From Bacteroidota bacterium (lineage in GTDB: Bacteria; Bacteroidota; Rhodothermia; JANXDC01), in contig AP024675.1 of the NCBI GenBank assembly GCA_025998875.1, positions 2,267,549 to 2,331,548 on the forward strand: a stretch of 64,000 nucleotides of DNA, read 5' to 3'. Numbering within the stretch: position 1 is the first letter of the stretch; every line of letters begins with the position of its first letter. Below the pieces are notes generated by a model. It was not told the DNA's origin and did no database searches. It saw only the letters and a list, made by a program, of their open reading frames with translations. Positions 35,761 through 43,757 of the stretch are shown here, in pieces. The position numbers and the translations under genes are program-made.

Positions 35761-36138
35761 GTGCATCGGGCCACCGTTCGCCTCATCAACGCGGTCTTTT
35801 ACGCTCACCATGGCGCCTTTGCCGAAGAGCACGCCCTGGGCGGTCGCTACGAGGTGGATCTGGAGCTGGAGCTCGACATCGAAGAGGCGGCCCGGAGCGA
35901 TGATCTGGCCCGAACGGTCGATTATGAGCGCCTCTACCGGTTCGTAGGCCAGGTGGTGCTGGAAAACCGGTTCCGGCTTCTGGAGCGCCTGGCCTGGCGC
36001 ATCGCCCACGCCGTGCTGGAGGCCTTTCCCCGGACGTTTTCGGTCGAGGTCCGGGTCCGCAAACCCAATCCGCCCGTGGGGGGTGTGTGCGATTACGCCG
36101 AGGTTGTGTACCGATGCCGGCGGCCTACATCGGGGTAG
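35761..36138 (+). CDS. folB: Dihydroneopterin aldolase
   Basis: This 125-residue enzyme of folate synthesis cleaves dihydroneopterin to 6-hydroxymethyl-dihydropterin. VRLINAVFYAHHGAFAEEHA is the FolB N-terminal signature, followed by the substrate region TVDYERLYRFVGQVVLEN and VEVRVRKPNPPVGGVCDYAE at the C-terminus. The frame can begin at the ATG in 35719, adding 14 unusual residues, but the promoter position and normal family length favour the GTG at 35761. It overlaps folK by 25 bases, and FolB and FolK catalyse successive steps. Confidence 0.9.
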   Translation: MHRATVRLINAVFYAHHGAFAEEHALGGRYEVDLELELDIEEAARSDDLARTVDYERLYRFVGQVVLENRFRLLERLAWRIAHAVLEAFPRTFSVEVRVRKPNPPVGGVCDYAEVVYRCRRPTSG

Positions 36139-36629
36139 GGTCGAACCTGGGAGATCGGGAGGGCAATCTGGAAAGAGCCGCCCGGATGCTTGCGCGCACC
36201 CGCGGCGTCTGGTTGCTCCGACGCAGCCGAACGTACGAATCCCCTCCCCACGGCCCCTCCCAGACGTATTTCTACAACCAGGTCTGGGAAATCTGGACCG
36301 ACCTGGAGCCCGAACCCCTGCTGGATGCGCTGCTTGCCATAGAGGCCCGCATGGGTCGTCGCGCCGATCGACCCCGCTGGGCCCCCCGGGTGATCGATCT
36401 GGACCTGTTGCTGTACGCGGATCGGGTTTCCGTTTCGGATCGCCTGCAGCTGCCCCATCCCCGGATGCGGGAGCGCGCCTTCGTGCTCGAGCCCCTGCTC
36501 GAGCTGCTGCCCGAGGGGCGGGATCCCGTCACCGGACTTTCGTTCCGGGAGCTGCGCGCCCGAGTGGGCCATATGCCGTTGGCCGTGGTCGATGGAGCCC
36601 ACCTGCTATGCCACCCTCTTTACCGGTAG
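36114..36629 (+). CDS. folK: 6-hydroxymethyl-7,8-dihydropterin pyrophosphokinase
   Basis: This 171-residue enzyme transfers pyrophosphate from ATP to the pterin made by FolB. It starts MPAAYIGVGSNLGDREGNLE, the HPPK N-terminus. PHGPSQTYFYNQVWEIWTDL is the pterin-binding strand. The signature RWAPRVIDLDLLLYADR holds the magnesium-binding Asp pair, followed by LQLPHPRMRERAFVLEPLLE. The ATG at 36114 is inside folB, and the end overlaps the kinase gene by 22 bases. Confidence 0.95.
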   Translation: MPAAYIGVGSNLGDREGNLERAARMLARTRGVWLLRRSRTYESPPHGPSQTYFYNQVWEIWTDLEPEPLLDALLAIEARMGRRADRPRWAPRVIDLDLLLYADRVSVSDRLQLPHPRMRERAFVLEPLLELLPEGRDPVTGLSFRELRARVGHMPLAVVDGAHLLCHPLYR

Positions 36630-37261
36630 AACTGCGCTACATAGCCGTCGAAGGCGTCATCGGGGCGGGGAAAACGAGTCTGGCCCGCCTGCTGGCCGAT
36701 CGGCTCGAGGCCCGGCTCATTCTGGAGGCCTTCGAAGAAAACCCCTTTCTGCCCCGGTTCTACGAAGACCCCGCCCGGTATGCCTTTCATACCCAGCTGG
36801 CCTTCCTGGCCAGCCGCTACCGACAGCAGCTGGAGCTGCGCAAGCTCGATCTGTTCGCCCACCAGGTGGTCAGCGATTACCTCTTTGACAAAGACCGCAT
36901 CTTCGCCCACCTGAACCTGCAGGGCGAGGAGCTGGCCCTCTACGAGGCGCTTTTTGCGCTCATGGTCACCCAGGTTCCCATCCCGGACCTGGTCGTCTAC
37001 CTGCGGGCAAGCGTGGATCGGCTTCTGGAGAACATCCGGCGGCGGGGACGGCCCTATGAGCAGCACATCTCCCGAGAATACCTGGAGGCGCTCGCCCAGG
37101 CCTACGACTTCCACTTCCTCCGCTATCGACGCTCGCCCCTGCTCATCGTGGACGTCACGGAGCTGGATTTTGTCCACCACCCCCGGGACCGCGACCTGCT
37201 TCTGGAGCAGATCCTCTACCGTCCGCACCGGGGCACGGAGTATCTTACCCTGTCCGGATAA
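36608..37261 (+). CDS. Deoxynucleoside kinase (dGK/dAK family)
   Basis: This 217-residue kinase phosphorylates deoxynucleosides for salvage. The P-loop is IAVEGVIGAGKTSLARLLAD. AFEENPFLPRFYEDPARYAF carries the substrate-side Glu, VSDYLFDKDRIFA the DR-type motif, and DLVVYLRASVDRLLENIRRR the LID arginines. RPYEQHISREYLEALAQAYD completes the fold. A longer frame to 36083 is a shadow over folK. The ATG at 36608 overlaps the folK end, so the three genes are one operon. Base specificity (A or G) is not readable. Confidence 0.9.
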   Translation: MPPSLPVELRYIAVEGVIGAGKTSLARLLADRLEARLILEAFEENPFLPRFYEDPARYAFHTQLAFLASRYRQQLELRKLDLFAHQVVSDYLFDKDRIFAHLNLQGEELALYEALFALMVTQVPIPDLVVYLRASVDRLLENIRRRGRPYEQHISREYLEALAQAYDFHFLRYRRSPLLIVDVTELDFVHHPRDRDLLLEQILYRPHRGTEYLTLSG

Positions 37262-37271
37262 GAGGGGCCCC

Positions 37272-37397
37272 ATGGCTCGATTGTTCTTCTGGATCGCGCT
37301 GTTGTATTTCGCCTACCGGTTCGTGCGTTACCTGCTCTCCAGACCCCAGCCGAATCGGAAGCCGATAGAGGATGCCGAATACGAGGAGCTGCCATGA
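37272..37397 (+). CDS. 41-residue single-helix membrane peptide, DUF4834-like
   Basis: The start ATG follows the kinase stop by ten bases, and its TGA overlaps the next start as ATGA, which argues that it is a real gene. The peptide begins MARLFFWIALLYFAYRFVRY, a single transmembrane segment with Arg at the exit, then a short polar part and an acidic tail ending AEYEELP. The helix-Arg-acidic-tail layout resembles the small DUF4834 proteins of Bacteroidota, whose function is unknown. It is too short to test further by eye. Confidence 0.6.
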   Translation: MARLFFWIALLYFAYRFVRYLLSRPQPNRKPIEDAEYEELP

Positions 37398-38857
37398 AAC
37401 GCCTCTTGCTCTGCGCTCTGCTGCTGGGCCTGGGGGCCCATGAGGCCTGGCCCCAGAGCGAACGGGAGCGCGAATACATTCGTCGGGTCGACGAGGCCCA
37501 TCTGGCCCGCGTGGTACGCGACCTGGTGGGCTTCGGCCATCGGCTGGGCGGAAGCCCATCCAATGAACGGAGCGCCTCCTATCTGCTGGGCGCCTTTCGG
37601 GCCATGGGGTTGGAGGCGGAAATCCGGATCGATCCTCCCCGGCTGAGCTGGTGGTTCGATACGTTTGCCGTGCGCGTGCTCTCCCCGGAGGCGCGCACGC
37701 TGAGCCATCCCTGGCCGGCTCCGTATTCGCCGAGCGGAGAGGGGGACTCGGTCGCCGTGGTGCTCCTGCCCCCGGAGGGGCCGATCCCGGAGGTGCGCGG
37801 CAAGGCCGTGCTCATCGAGGGCCTGGGCCGGAACCCGACGGCCCTCTACGACACGCTCGTGGCCCGGGGGGCTGTGGCCCTGCTCACGGATGCGCCCCGC
37901 TGGGAGGGGGCGTACACGGAATGGGCCTTCATCAGCCGCCTGCCGGCCCGAGAAAGCAACGCCATCCCCATGTTCTGCCTGGCCCGCCGTGACGGGGACT
38001 GGATCCGGGAGCGGCTGGCTCGGAACGAGCCCGTCTGGATCGCCTTTTTCCTGCGTGCGCACCGGAGCCACAGAAGCCCCTGGACGGTGGTGGCCACGCT
38101 GGCCGGCCAGGAGCCGGACTACTATCTGGTCTGCGCGCACGGGGACGGGGATTCCGGCGGGCCGGGGGCGGATGACAACGCCTCCGGGGTGGCCGCTACG
38201 CTGGAGATCGCGCGCGTACTCGCCGAACAGGTGCGCTCGGGCCAGCTACCCAGACCCCGATACACGATCCGGTTTGCCATCTGGGGAAGCGAATACGCCT
38301 CCACGGAGGCGTTCGTGCGCACCGAATTCGAGGCGGGCCGACTCGGGCTCCTGCGCGGGGTGTTCAACTTCGATCAGGTGGGCACGGGGGCTCAGCGGCG
38401 CGCCCTGTATTTTGAATCCAACGACATCCCGCACAACGAGCCCATCCTGCGGCTGCTGGAGCAGATCGGCCGCACCTATGCCGGAAAGCCCGGCTTCTGG
38501 GAGGAAGCCTACACCAATCCGAGCCAGGGGGGAACGGACTCCTACGTCTTCCTGCCCGATTACCTGCGCGATCGGCTCTCGCTTCCGGGCGCGGAGGCGA
38601 TCCGCATTCCCTCGACGACGATCTACACGGCGGCCTGGAACCGTCCGGCCCGATTACCCCAGACGCCGGGCTGGGGACCTCCGGATACGGTCTGGATCGA
38701 CTATTCGCGCTACTATCACTCCTCGCTCGATGTGCCGGAACTGACCACGGACCGGGAGCCGTTCCGCATGGCCTGGGCCGCGCGCGCCGTGGGTATCGCC
38801 CTGCTGCGGCTGGCCTGGCCGGAAGCGCCTCTGCGGATCAGATCCCCGCGGCGATGA
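37394..38857 (+). CDS. Secreted M28-like peptidase with altered catalytic residue
   Basis: This 487-residue protein has signal peptide MKRLLLCALLLGLGAHEAWP. VRDLVGFGHRLGGSPSNERS opens an M28 zinc-peptidase fold. Metal ligands appear as VCAHGDGDSGG (His249), GADDNASGVAATLE (Asp260/261) and Asp327 in FNFDQVGTG. The usual Glu-Glu pair (general base plus ligand) is IWGSEYASTEA here, so the base Glu is replaced by Ser at residue 299. It may be a weakened enzyme or act differently. It is co-transcribed after folB-folK-kinase and the small membrane peptide, and converges on ald with a 20-base overlap of the two coding ends. Confidence 0.8.
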   Translation: MKRLLLCALLLGLGAHEAWPQSEREREYIRRVDEAHLARVVRDLVGFGHRLGGSPSNERSASYLLGAFRAMGLEAEIRIDPPRLSWWFDTFAVRVLSPEARTLSHPWPAPYSPSGEGDSVAVVLLPPEGPIPEVRGKAVLIEGLGRNPTALYDTLVARGAVALLTDAPRWEGAYTEWAFISRLPARESNAIPMFCLARRDGDWIRERLARNEPVWIAFFLRAHRSHRSPWTVVATLAGQEPDYYLVCAHGDGDSGGPGADDNASGVAATLEIARVLAEQVRSGQLPRPRYTIRFAIWGSEYASTEAFVRTEFEAGRLGLLRGVFNFDQVGTGAQRRALYFESNDIPHNEPILRLLEQIGRTYAGKPGFWEEAYTNPSQGGTDSYVFLPDYLRDRLSLPGAEAIRIPSTTIYTAAWNRPARLPQTPGWGPPDTVWIDYSRYYHSSLDVPELTTDREPFRMAWAARAVGIALLRLAWPEAPLRIRSPRR

Positions 38858-40058
38858 GCAGTTCGATATCCCGATGGGGCAGTTCGAGCTGAGAGGCCAG
38901 GTGCTTTTTCGTAATGTAGCGGCGGTAGGCGTAGGTGCCCGAACGCAGGCTCACGCTGCGCCAGAGCGCATCGTTGAGGCTGCCCGCCTCCCCGATCTCC
39001 AGCAGGAGAGGTAGCAGTACGTTCGTAAGCGCCAGCGAAGCCGTTCGGGCCACGGCGGCGGGCATATTCGGCACGCAGTAGTGGATCACCCCGTGCTCGA
39101 CGTAGACGGGGCGCGATAGCGTGGTGGGTCGGCTCGTCTCGATGCAACCGCCCTGGTCGATGACCACGTCCACGATCACAGATCCGGGCTTCATAGAGGC
39201 CACCATGGCCTCGGTAACCCAGATCGGGGCCCGATATCCGGAGCGCATCACGGCTCCGATGAGCACATCGGCCGAACGAACCGCGCGCGCGATGTATTCC
39301 GTGTTCGCCATGGCCGTGATCACCCGCCTGTCCAGCGCGTTCTCGATGCGGCGGAGTGCCGACAGGTTATCGTCCAGAATCACGACCTGCGCGCCGAACC
39401 CCAGCGCTGTGCGCGCGGCATATTCGGCGATCGTGCCGGCGCCCAGAATGACCACCGTGGCCGGCGGCACCCCGGATATGCCCCCGAGGACGATGCCCTG
39501 CCCGCCCTGGGGGCTCTCCAGGTAGTGGGCGGCGATCTGGACGGAAAGGCTGCCGGCGATTTCGTGCATCATGCGCACCAGGGGGAAGGAGTGCTCGGCG
39601 TCCTGGATGAACTCATAGCCGATCCCGGTCACGTTGCGATCCACCAGGAGGCGGAAGAAATCCGGCGGCGTTACCCCCAGGTGCACGGCCGACAGCAGGA
39701 CCTGTCCATCTCGGAAAAGGACGTATTCCTCGGGGGTGGGCGGGGCGATTTTGACGATGATCTCGCTTTTCTCGTAGAGCTCTTCGGCCGAGAGGGCGAT
39801 CTCTGCGCCGAGCTCGACGTACTCGCGATCCTCGTAGCGGCTCAGCAGCCCGGCGCCTTTCTGCACAAAGACCTGATGTCCGTTAGCCACCAGCACCCCC
39901 ACGGCGTAAGGCACCAGAGAGACGCGCCGTTCCTCGTTGGCCACCTCCCGGGGCACCCCGATGCGATAGGAGGCGCGCTGTCGGTGCAGTCGGGCGGGCC
40001 GTTCCAGCGCGACCGCCTCCCATGCCGGGGTTATGCTCTGGCCCGAATGCGCTTCCAT
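38838..40058 (-). CDS. ald: Alanine dehydrogenase
   Basis: This 406-residue NAD-dependent enzyme interconverts alanine with pyruvate and ammonia. The N-terminal AlaDH/PNT signature YRIGVPREVANEERRVSLVP carries the substrate Arg, and QKGAGLLSRYEDREYVELGA follows. KIAPPTPEEYVLFRDGQVLL has the catalytic Lys region, and VILGAGTIAEYAARTALGFG is the NAD motif. VIVDVVIDQGGCIETSRPTT and HYCVPNMPAAVARTASLALT close the fold. The C-terminus (about 40 residues after LNDALWRSV) is longer than in Bacillus Ald and resembles the Bacteroidota form. The upstream nitrilase gene ends 31 bases before its start, so they are probably one operon. Confidence 0.93.
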   Translation of the reverse strand: MEAHSGQSITPAWEAVALERPARLHRQRASYRIGVPREVANEERRVSLVPYAVGVLVANGHQVFVQKGAGLLSRYEDREYVELGAEIALSAEELYEKSEIIVKIAPPTPEEYVLFRDGQVLLSAVHLGVTPPDFFRLLVDRNVTGIGYEFIQDAEHSFPLVRMMHEIAGSLSVQIAAHYLESPQGGQGIVLGGISGVPPATVVILGAGTIAEYAARTALGFGAQVVILDDNLSALRRIENALDRRVITAMANTEYIARAVRSADVLIGAVMRSGYRAPIWVTEAMVASMKPGSVIVDVVIDQGGCIETSRPTTLSRPVYVEHGVIHYCVPNMPAAVARTASLALTNVLLPLLLEIGEAGSLNDALWRSVSLRSGTYAYRRYITKKHLASQLELPHRDIELLIAAGI

Positions 40059-40089
40059 GCCCGTATTCCGAAAATCCCGAGCTGAGAAG

Positions 40090-40929
40090 TTAGGGGATTT
40101 CCCCCACCCCCCGCAAAGCCCCTCCGCCGTCGGGCAGCGCGAGCCCTCTTGCCCGCCGGTAGGCGCGAAACGCTTCGAGGCGTTTTCGGTCGAGTTCTTT
40201 GTAGAGCCATCCGGGCCGACCCCGGGGCAGGGTTTTCATCAGCTCCCCCCAGCGCACCCGCCCGGGTGCGGCCTCCGCAGGGTCGACGATCGCGCTCGCC
40301 CCGCCGGCCCCGCGCCGGCCGTCCCAGTAGCGGGCACGGTCGCTGACGGCCACCACGCAGAGCCGTTCCTGAGCCCGCACCAGCGCCAGGGCATGCCAGA
40401 GTCGACGCGCGTAGGCCCGGCGTCCGGCGTGCAGCACGACCGTATCGGCCGGCACGACCAGCAGGTCCACACCCTCCGGGATGAGCGTCCCATCCCACAG
40501 GTCGGCGCAGATGAGCACCCCCACACGCCAGGCTCCTATGGAAAAGCAACTCGCCCCCTGGCCGGGCTCTACCCCCCGCTGACGCTCATGCTCCATAGGC
40601 CGGCGCTTGTCGTAGTAGCCGAGCATCTGGCCGTCCGGGCCGAAACAGAGCGCCCGATTGCGGATCCGTCCCTCCTCCTCGCGCACGGGCACCGATCCGC
40701 CCACGAGATAAATCCCCAGCTCGCGGGCCCGATCCCTGAGCCATCGGTACGGGAACGACCGCCACCAGGGTTCCGGCTCCTGCGGCACATACCAGTACTC
40801 CGGCAACACCACAAGCAGAGGATCGGCCCTGCAGGCCTGACGCACCGCATACAGGTGCCCGGCCAGGAGCTCTGCGGCGGCCTGCGCCTGCAGCGCGGAG
40901 AGGAGCGGTTGCAGTACAGCGACCGTCAT
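40090..40929 (-). CDS. Nitrilase-superfamily carbon-nitrogen hydrolase
   Basis: This 279-residue cytoplasmic hydrolase has the complete Glu-Lys-Cys triad: LLVVLPEYWYVP (Glu44), GYYDKRRPMEHE (Lys108) and VGVLICADLWD (Cys141). It should act on an amide or nitrile, for example a carbamoyl or omega-amide compound; the substrate is not readable. The frame extends 36 codons upstream, but the ATG at 40927-40929 overlaps the upstream stop as ATGA and gives the correct N-terminus ([13 protein letters not shown]). Its neighbours suggest amino-acid nitrogen metabolism with ald. Confidence 0.85.
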   Translation of the reverse strand: MTVAVLQPLLSALQAQAAAELLAGHLYAVRQACRADPLLVVLPEYWYVPQEPEPWWRSFPYRWLRDRARELGIYLVGGSVPVREEEGRIRNRALCFGPDGQMLGYYDKRRPMEHERQRGVEPGQGASCFSIGAWRVGVLICADLWDGTLIPEGVDLLVVPADTVVLHAGRRAYARRLWHALALVRAQERLCVVAVSDRARYWDGRRGAGGASAIVDPAEAAPGRVRWGELMKTLPRGRPGWLYKELDRKRLEAFRAYRRARGLALPDGGGALRGVGEIP

Positions 40930-41468
40930 GTGCGCGCCAGACTGGCCGAACCGACCAGGAAAGCCACCAGACCCAGCCAGAACCCCCAGGAGGTAAGGGA
41001 AAAGAACAAAAACGGCCCGCCGTACCAGATCCAGCACAACAGGAACAGCAAGGCCCCATAGAGCAGGGGAACAAGCGCCACCAGATCACCCAGAAACGGG
41101 GGCATAGGCCTGCGCAGAAGCACGAAAAGCAGGAGCAGGAGCGTAGAGATCGTCCACCACAACGGCCCGACGGCAAAGGTCCACTCCTTGAGCCCCATAC
41201 TCGGGGCCAGCTCCTGCAAGGCGGGCAACCAGCGCACCACGTCCAGCGCGCTGTATCCGCTGCGCCAATCCAGCACGTCGACCGGTATCCAGCGCCCCGG
41301 AATGGCCAGCGGATCCGGAAGGCGTCCCACAAAGGCCTCATTGAGGCTCCGGTAGGAGAGACGAACAAAGGGTACCAGGAGGGAAAAAAGGCCCACCAGG
41401 GTGGCCAGACGCGCCACGCCTGTGGCACCCCATCCGAGCACAGAGGGAGAAGGAGAGGTTTTTTCCAC
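40926..41468 (-). CDS. Integral membrane protein of unknown function
   Basis: This 180-residue protein has about four to five hydrophobic segments ([75 protein letters not shown]). A soluble loop after the first segment contains [21 protein letters not shown] do not recognise a family. The start is the GTG at 41468, with GGGAG seven bases before it; the longer frame's TTG at 41522 is the -35 box of the promoter. It is coupled to the nitrilase gene by ATGA, so a shared function is likely. Confidence 0.65.
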   Translation of the reverse strand: MEKTSPSPSVLGWGATGVARLATLVGLFSLLVPFVRLSYRSLNEAFVGRLPDPLAIPGRWIPVDVLDWRSGYSALDVVRWLPALQELAPSMGLKEWTFAVGPLWWTISTLLLLLFVLLRRPMPPFLGDLVALVPLLYGALLFLLCWIWYGGPFLFFSLTSWGFWLGLVAFLVGSASLART

Positions 41469-41491
41469 CGTCAGGCTCCCGCACTCCAGCA

Positions 41492-41522
41492 CAAAACTAC
41501 GTCGCGATCGAAGACCGAACAA
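41492..41522 (-). promoter_or_regulatory. Promoter of the membrane protein-nitrilase-ald operon
   Basis: TTGTTC (41517-41522), a 17-base spacer, TAGTTTTG (41492-41499), an exact TAnnTTTG. The leader would be about 18 bases and contain the ribosome-binding site. It is divergent from the B12-protein promoter 50 bases away. Confidence 0.6.
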
Positions 41523-41573
41523 GCCTCTCGCGGCCGCCCTTCCGGATAGGGGCCCTGCCGCACCGAGTCCGGC

Positions 41574-41604
41574 TTGCTCACCCTCCGGGCGCGATGATAT
41601 ATTG
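41574..41604 (+). promoter_or_regulatory. Promoter of the B12-binding protein gene, probably leaderless
   Basis: TTGCTC (41574-41579), an 18-base spacer, TATATTG (41598-41604). The initiator ATG at 41612 lies seven bases after the -10 box, at the expected transcription start, and no Shine-Dalgarno precedes it. Confidence 0.55.
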
Positions 41605-41611
41605 TTTTTTG

Positions 41612-42040
41612 ATGCGCGAACGCGAACGGCCCATCCGCGTACTGATCGCCAAGGTCGGCCTGGACGGACATGACCGGGGCGCGCGGGTCATCGCCGCCGC
41701 TCTGCGGGATGCGGGCATGGAGGTCATCTACACGGGCCTGCGGCAGACGCCCGAGGCCGTTGTGCGCACGGCCATCGAGGAAGACGTGGACGTGATCGGA
41801 ATCTCCAGCCTGAGCGGCGCACATATGACCATCTTTCCCCGCGTGCTGGAGCTCATGCGCGCGCACGGGCTCGATGACGTGCTTCTGACCGGAGGGGGCA
41901 CAATCCCCCCCGAAGACGCCGCCCGCCTGGAGGCCATGGGCGTGGGCCGGCTCTTTCCCCCCGGCACGCCCATGCGGGAGATCACGGACTACATTCGATC
42001 CTGGGTGCTTGAGCACCGCCGTTCCCCCGCCTCCAGCTGA
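41612..42040 (+). CDS. Stand-alone cobalamin-binding domain protein
   Basis: This 142-residue protein consists only of a B12-binding Rossmann domain, like the C-terminal domain of methylmalonyl-CoA mutase. [20 protein letters not shown] contains the D-x-H-x2-G base-off motif with the cobalt-ligating His. [20 protein letters not shown] and [20 protein letters not shown] bind the nucleotide tail. The catalytic barrel is not nearby, so it may be the small subunit of a split mutase or a B12 carrier. An in-frame ATG at 41594 falls inside the promoter, so the later ATG is chosen. It converges with mlaD. Confidence 0.88.
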   Translation: MRERERPIRVLIAKVGLDGHDRGARVIAAALRDAGMEVIYTGLRQTPEAVVRTAIEEDVDVIGISSLSGAHMTIFPRVLELMRAHGLDDVLLTGGGTIPPEDAARLEAMGVGRLFPPGTPMREITDYIRSWVLEHRRSPASS

Positions 42041-42045
42041 GGGAG

Positions 42046-42984
42046 TTAAAACAGGCGCACTATCCCCCGCAGGTACCGTCCGGGGTTTTGCCGCACATCT
42101 TCGCTCAGACGTCTGAGGGCGAGCAGGGTGGAATCCAGGTTCCGGTAGAGGCGCTCATCATTTACCAGCAGGCCCAGGGTGCCCTGCCCTTCGTTGATCT
42201 TGCGCAGAATCGCGTTCAGGTGCTCCCCGCCCTGCTGCAGTTCCCGGGTGAGGCGCTGTAGGGCGTCGAGATTGGCCCGCAGAGCGGCCTCCAGGCTGTC
42301 GATCCGGTCCGGGTCGGTGACTACCGCGCTGTGTTCGGCCGTTCTGCGCAGCGCCTCGATCGTCTGTTCCAGATCTCCGGCGCGGCGCTGCAGGACCGCG
42401 CTCAGCGTGGCCGTGGCCAGCTGGAGGTGCTCCAGCGTACCCCCCAGGTTCTCCCGTCCTCCCTGCCGGAGGAGAAGCTCCAGCTCGCGGAGCGTGTTGC
42501 TCAGGTGATCCAGGGTTCTGGTTGTCCGCTCCACGATCGGCTGCGCCTCGCGCTGCAGCTGACCGGCCAGCCCCTCGTCGTATTCTCCTGCCAGCTGGCC
42601 TCCGTCAGCCAGCGGCTGAGGGTCGTCCCCGAGGAGGATGGAGACCGCTTTGGTGCCGATCAGGTCCGTGCTAATGATGAGCGCGCGGCTGTCGCGGGGG
42701 ATGCGCACCCCGCCGTCGATGCGCAGGTGCACGCGCACCCCTTCGGGACCGAGCTCCATGCGGGCCACAGAGCCCACCTTGACCCCGGCGATCTGTACAG
42801 GACTGCCGACGAGCAGACCGTCGACTTTTTCGTACAGAGCCGTGACCGTATAAGCCCCCCCGAAGAGGGGGATGTCCTGCAGAAACAAAACCCCCGCATA
42901 CAGGGCAAGGGCCGAGAGCACGACGGCCGCTCCCACCCGGATCTCGTTGCGATAGCGCCTGAGCATTTCCTCTCTCCGGCTCAT
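42046..42984 (-). CDS. mlaD: MlaD/MCE-domain periplasmic substrate-binding protein
   Basis: This 312-residue protein is anchored by one N-terminal helix (RVGAAVVLSALALYAGVLFL) with the rest in the periplasm. The MCE domain (about 40-120) has YTVTALYEKVDGLLVGSPVQ, VKVGSVARMEL and ALIISTDLIGTKAVSILLG. A long helical and coiled-coil region follows, with repeated Leu-Arg-Arg segments to the end. It probably shuttles phospholipids between membranes with MlaE and MlaF. It shares ATGA with mlaF. Confidence 0.9.
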   Translation of the reverse strand: MSRREEMLRRYRNEIRVGAAVVLSALALYAGVLFLQDIPLFGGAYTVTALYEKVDGLLVGSPVQIAGVKVGSVARMELGPEGVRVHLRIDGGVRIPRDSRALIISTDLIGTKAVSILLGDDPQPLADGGQLAGEYDEGLAGQLQREAQPIVERTTRTLDHLSNTLRELELLLRQGGRENLGGTLEHLQLATATLSAVLQRRAGDLEQTIEALRRTAEHSAVVTDPDRIDSLEAALRANLDALQRLTRELQQGGEHLNAILRKINEGQGTLGLLVNDERLYRNLDSTLLALRRLSEDVRQNPGRYLRGIVRLF

Positions 42985-43751
42985 AGCTGATATTCGCTGG
43001 CTTTGACAAAACGCAGCAGGATGGGGTCCTGACTGCGCCGCATCTCCTCGATAGTGCCCACCCAGTGCATACGGCCCTCATAAAGCAGCCCGGCCCGATC
43101 GGCGATCTCCAGCACGCTGTGCATATCGTGCGTGACCACAATGGATGTGACCCCCAGCTCCCGGGCGAGTTTGCGGATGAGCTCGTTGATCGTCTGCGCG
43201 GTCTCCGGATCCAGACCCGAGGTGGGCTCATCATACAGGATGAATTCCGGCTCGAGGGCGATGGCCCGGGCCAGGCCCACGCGCTTGCGCATGCCTCCGG
43301 AGAGTTCGGCCGGGTACTTGTGCCCCATATCCTCCAGCCCCACCTCGGCCAAGCAGCGGCGAACCCGCTTCTGAATCTCCGCCTCGCCGAGACGGCGATC
43401 CCCAAGCATGCGCAGAGGAAAGGCTACGTTTTCCTCGGCCGTGAGGGAGTCGAAAAGCGCCGCGCCCTGAAACAGCACCCCGAACTTGCGCCGGATCTGG
43501 CGCAACCGCCCATAGGGAACCCGGAAAATATCCTCCCCGTCCACCCAGACCGTTCCCCTGTCGGGTGTAAGCAAGCCGACCAGATGCTTGAGCAGAACGC
43601 TCTTGCCGGTCCCGCTCCTGCCGATGATGCAGAACGTCTCCCCCTGATAGATCTCCAGATCAACCCCGGCAAGCACAGGTTGTCCGTCGAAGCTCTTCAC
43701 CAGCTTTTCAACCCGGATGCGCGCCTGGGGGCTGTGATTTTCCCGGCCCAT
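42981..43751 (-). CDS. mlaF: MlaF-type ABC transporter ATPase
   Basis: This 256-residue cytoplasmic ATPase energises the MCE transporter. Walker A is CIIGRSGTGKSVLLKHLVG. The Q-loop follows at FGVLFQGAALFDSLTAEENV, which is diagnostic for MlaF. The signature is LSGGMRKRVGLARAIALEP, Walker B FILYDEPTSGLDPETA and the H-loop VVTHDMHSVLEIADR. It is complete and lies between mlaE (six bases) and mlaD (ATGA). Confidence 0.95.
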   Translation of the reverse strand: MGRENHSPQARIRVEKLVKSFDGQPVLAGVDLEIYQGETFCIIGRSGTGKSVLLKHLVGLLTPDRGTVWVDGEDIFRVPYGRLRQIRRKFGVLFQGAALFDSLTAEENVAFPLRMLGDRRLGEAEIQKRVRRCLAEVGLEDMGHKYPAELSGGMRKRVGLARAIALEPEFILYDEPTSGLDPETAQTINELIRKLARELGVTSIVVTHDMHSVLEIADRAGLLYEGRMHWVGTIEEMRRSQDPILLRFVKASEYQL

Positions 43752-43757
43752 ATCGAG

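Noticed and set aside
36083-36607. Extended N-terminus of the deoxynucleoside kinase
   Set aside because: This stretch overlaps folK fully in another frame and has low-complexity composition; the kinase P-loop begins shortly after the ATG at 36608.
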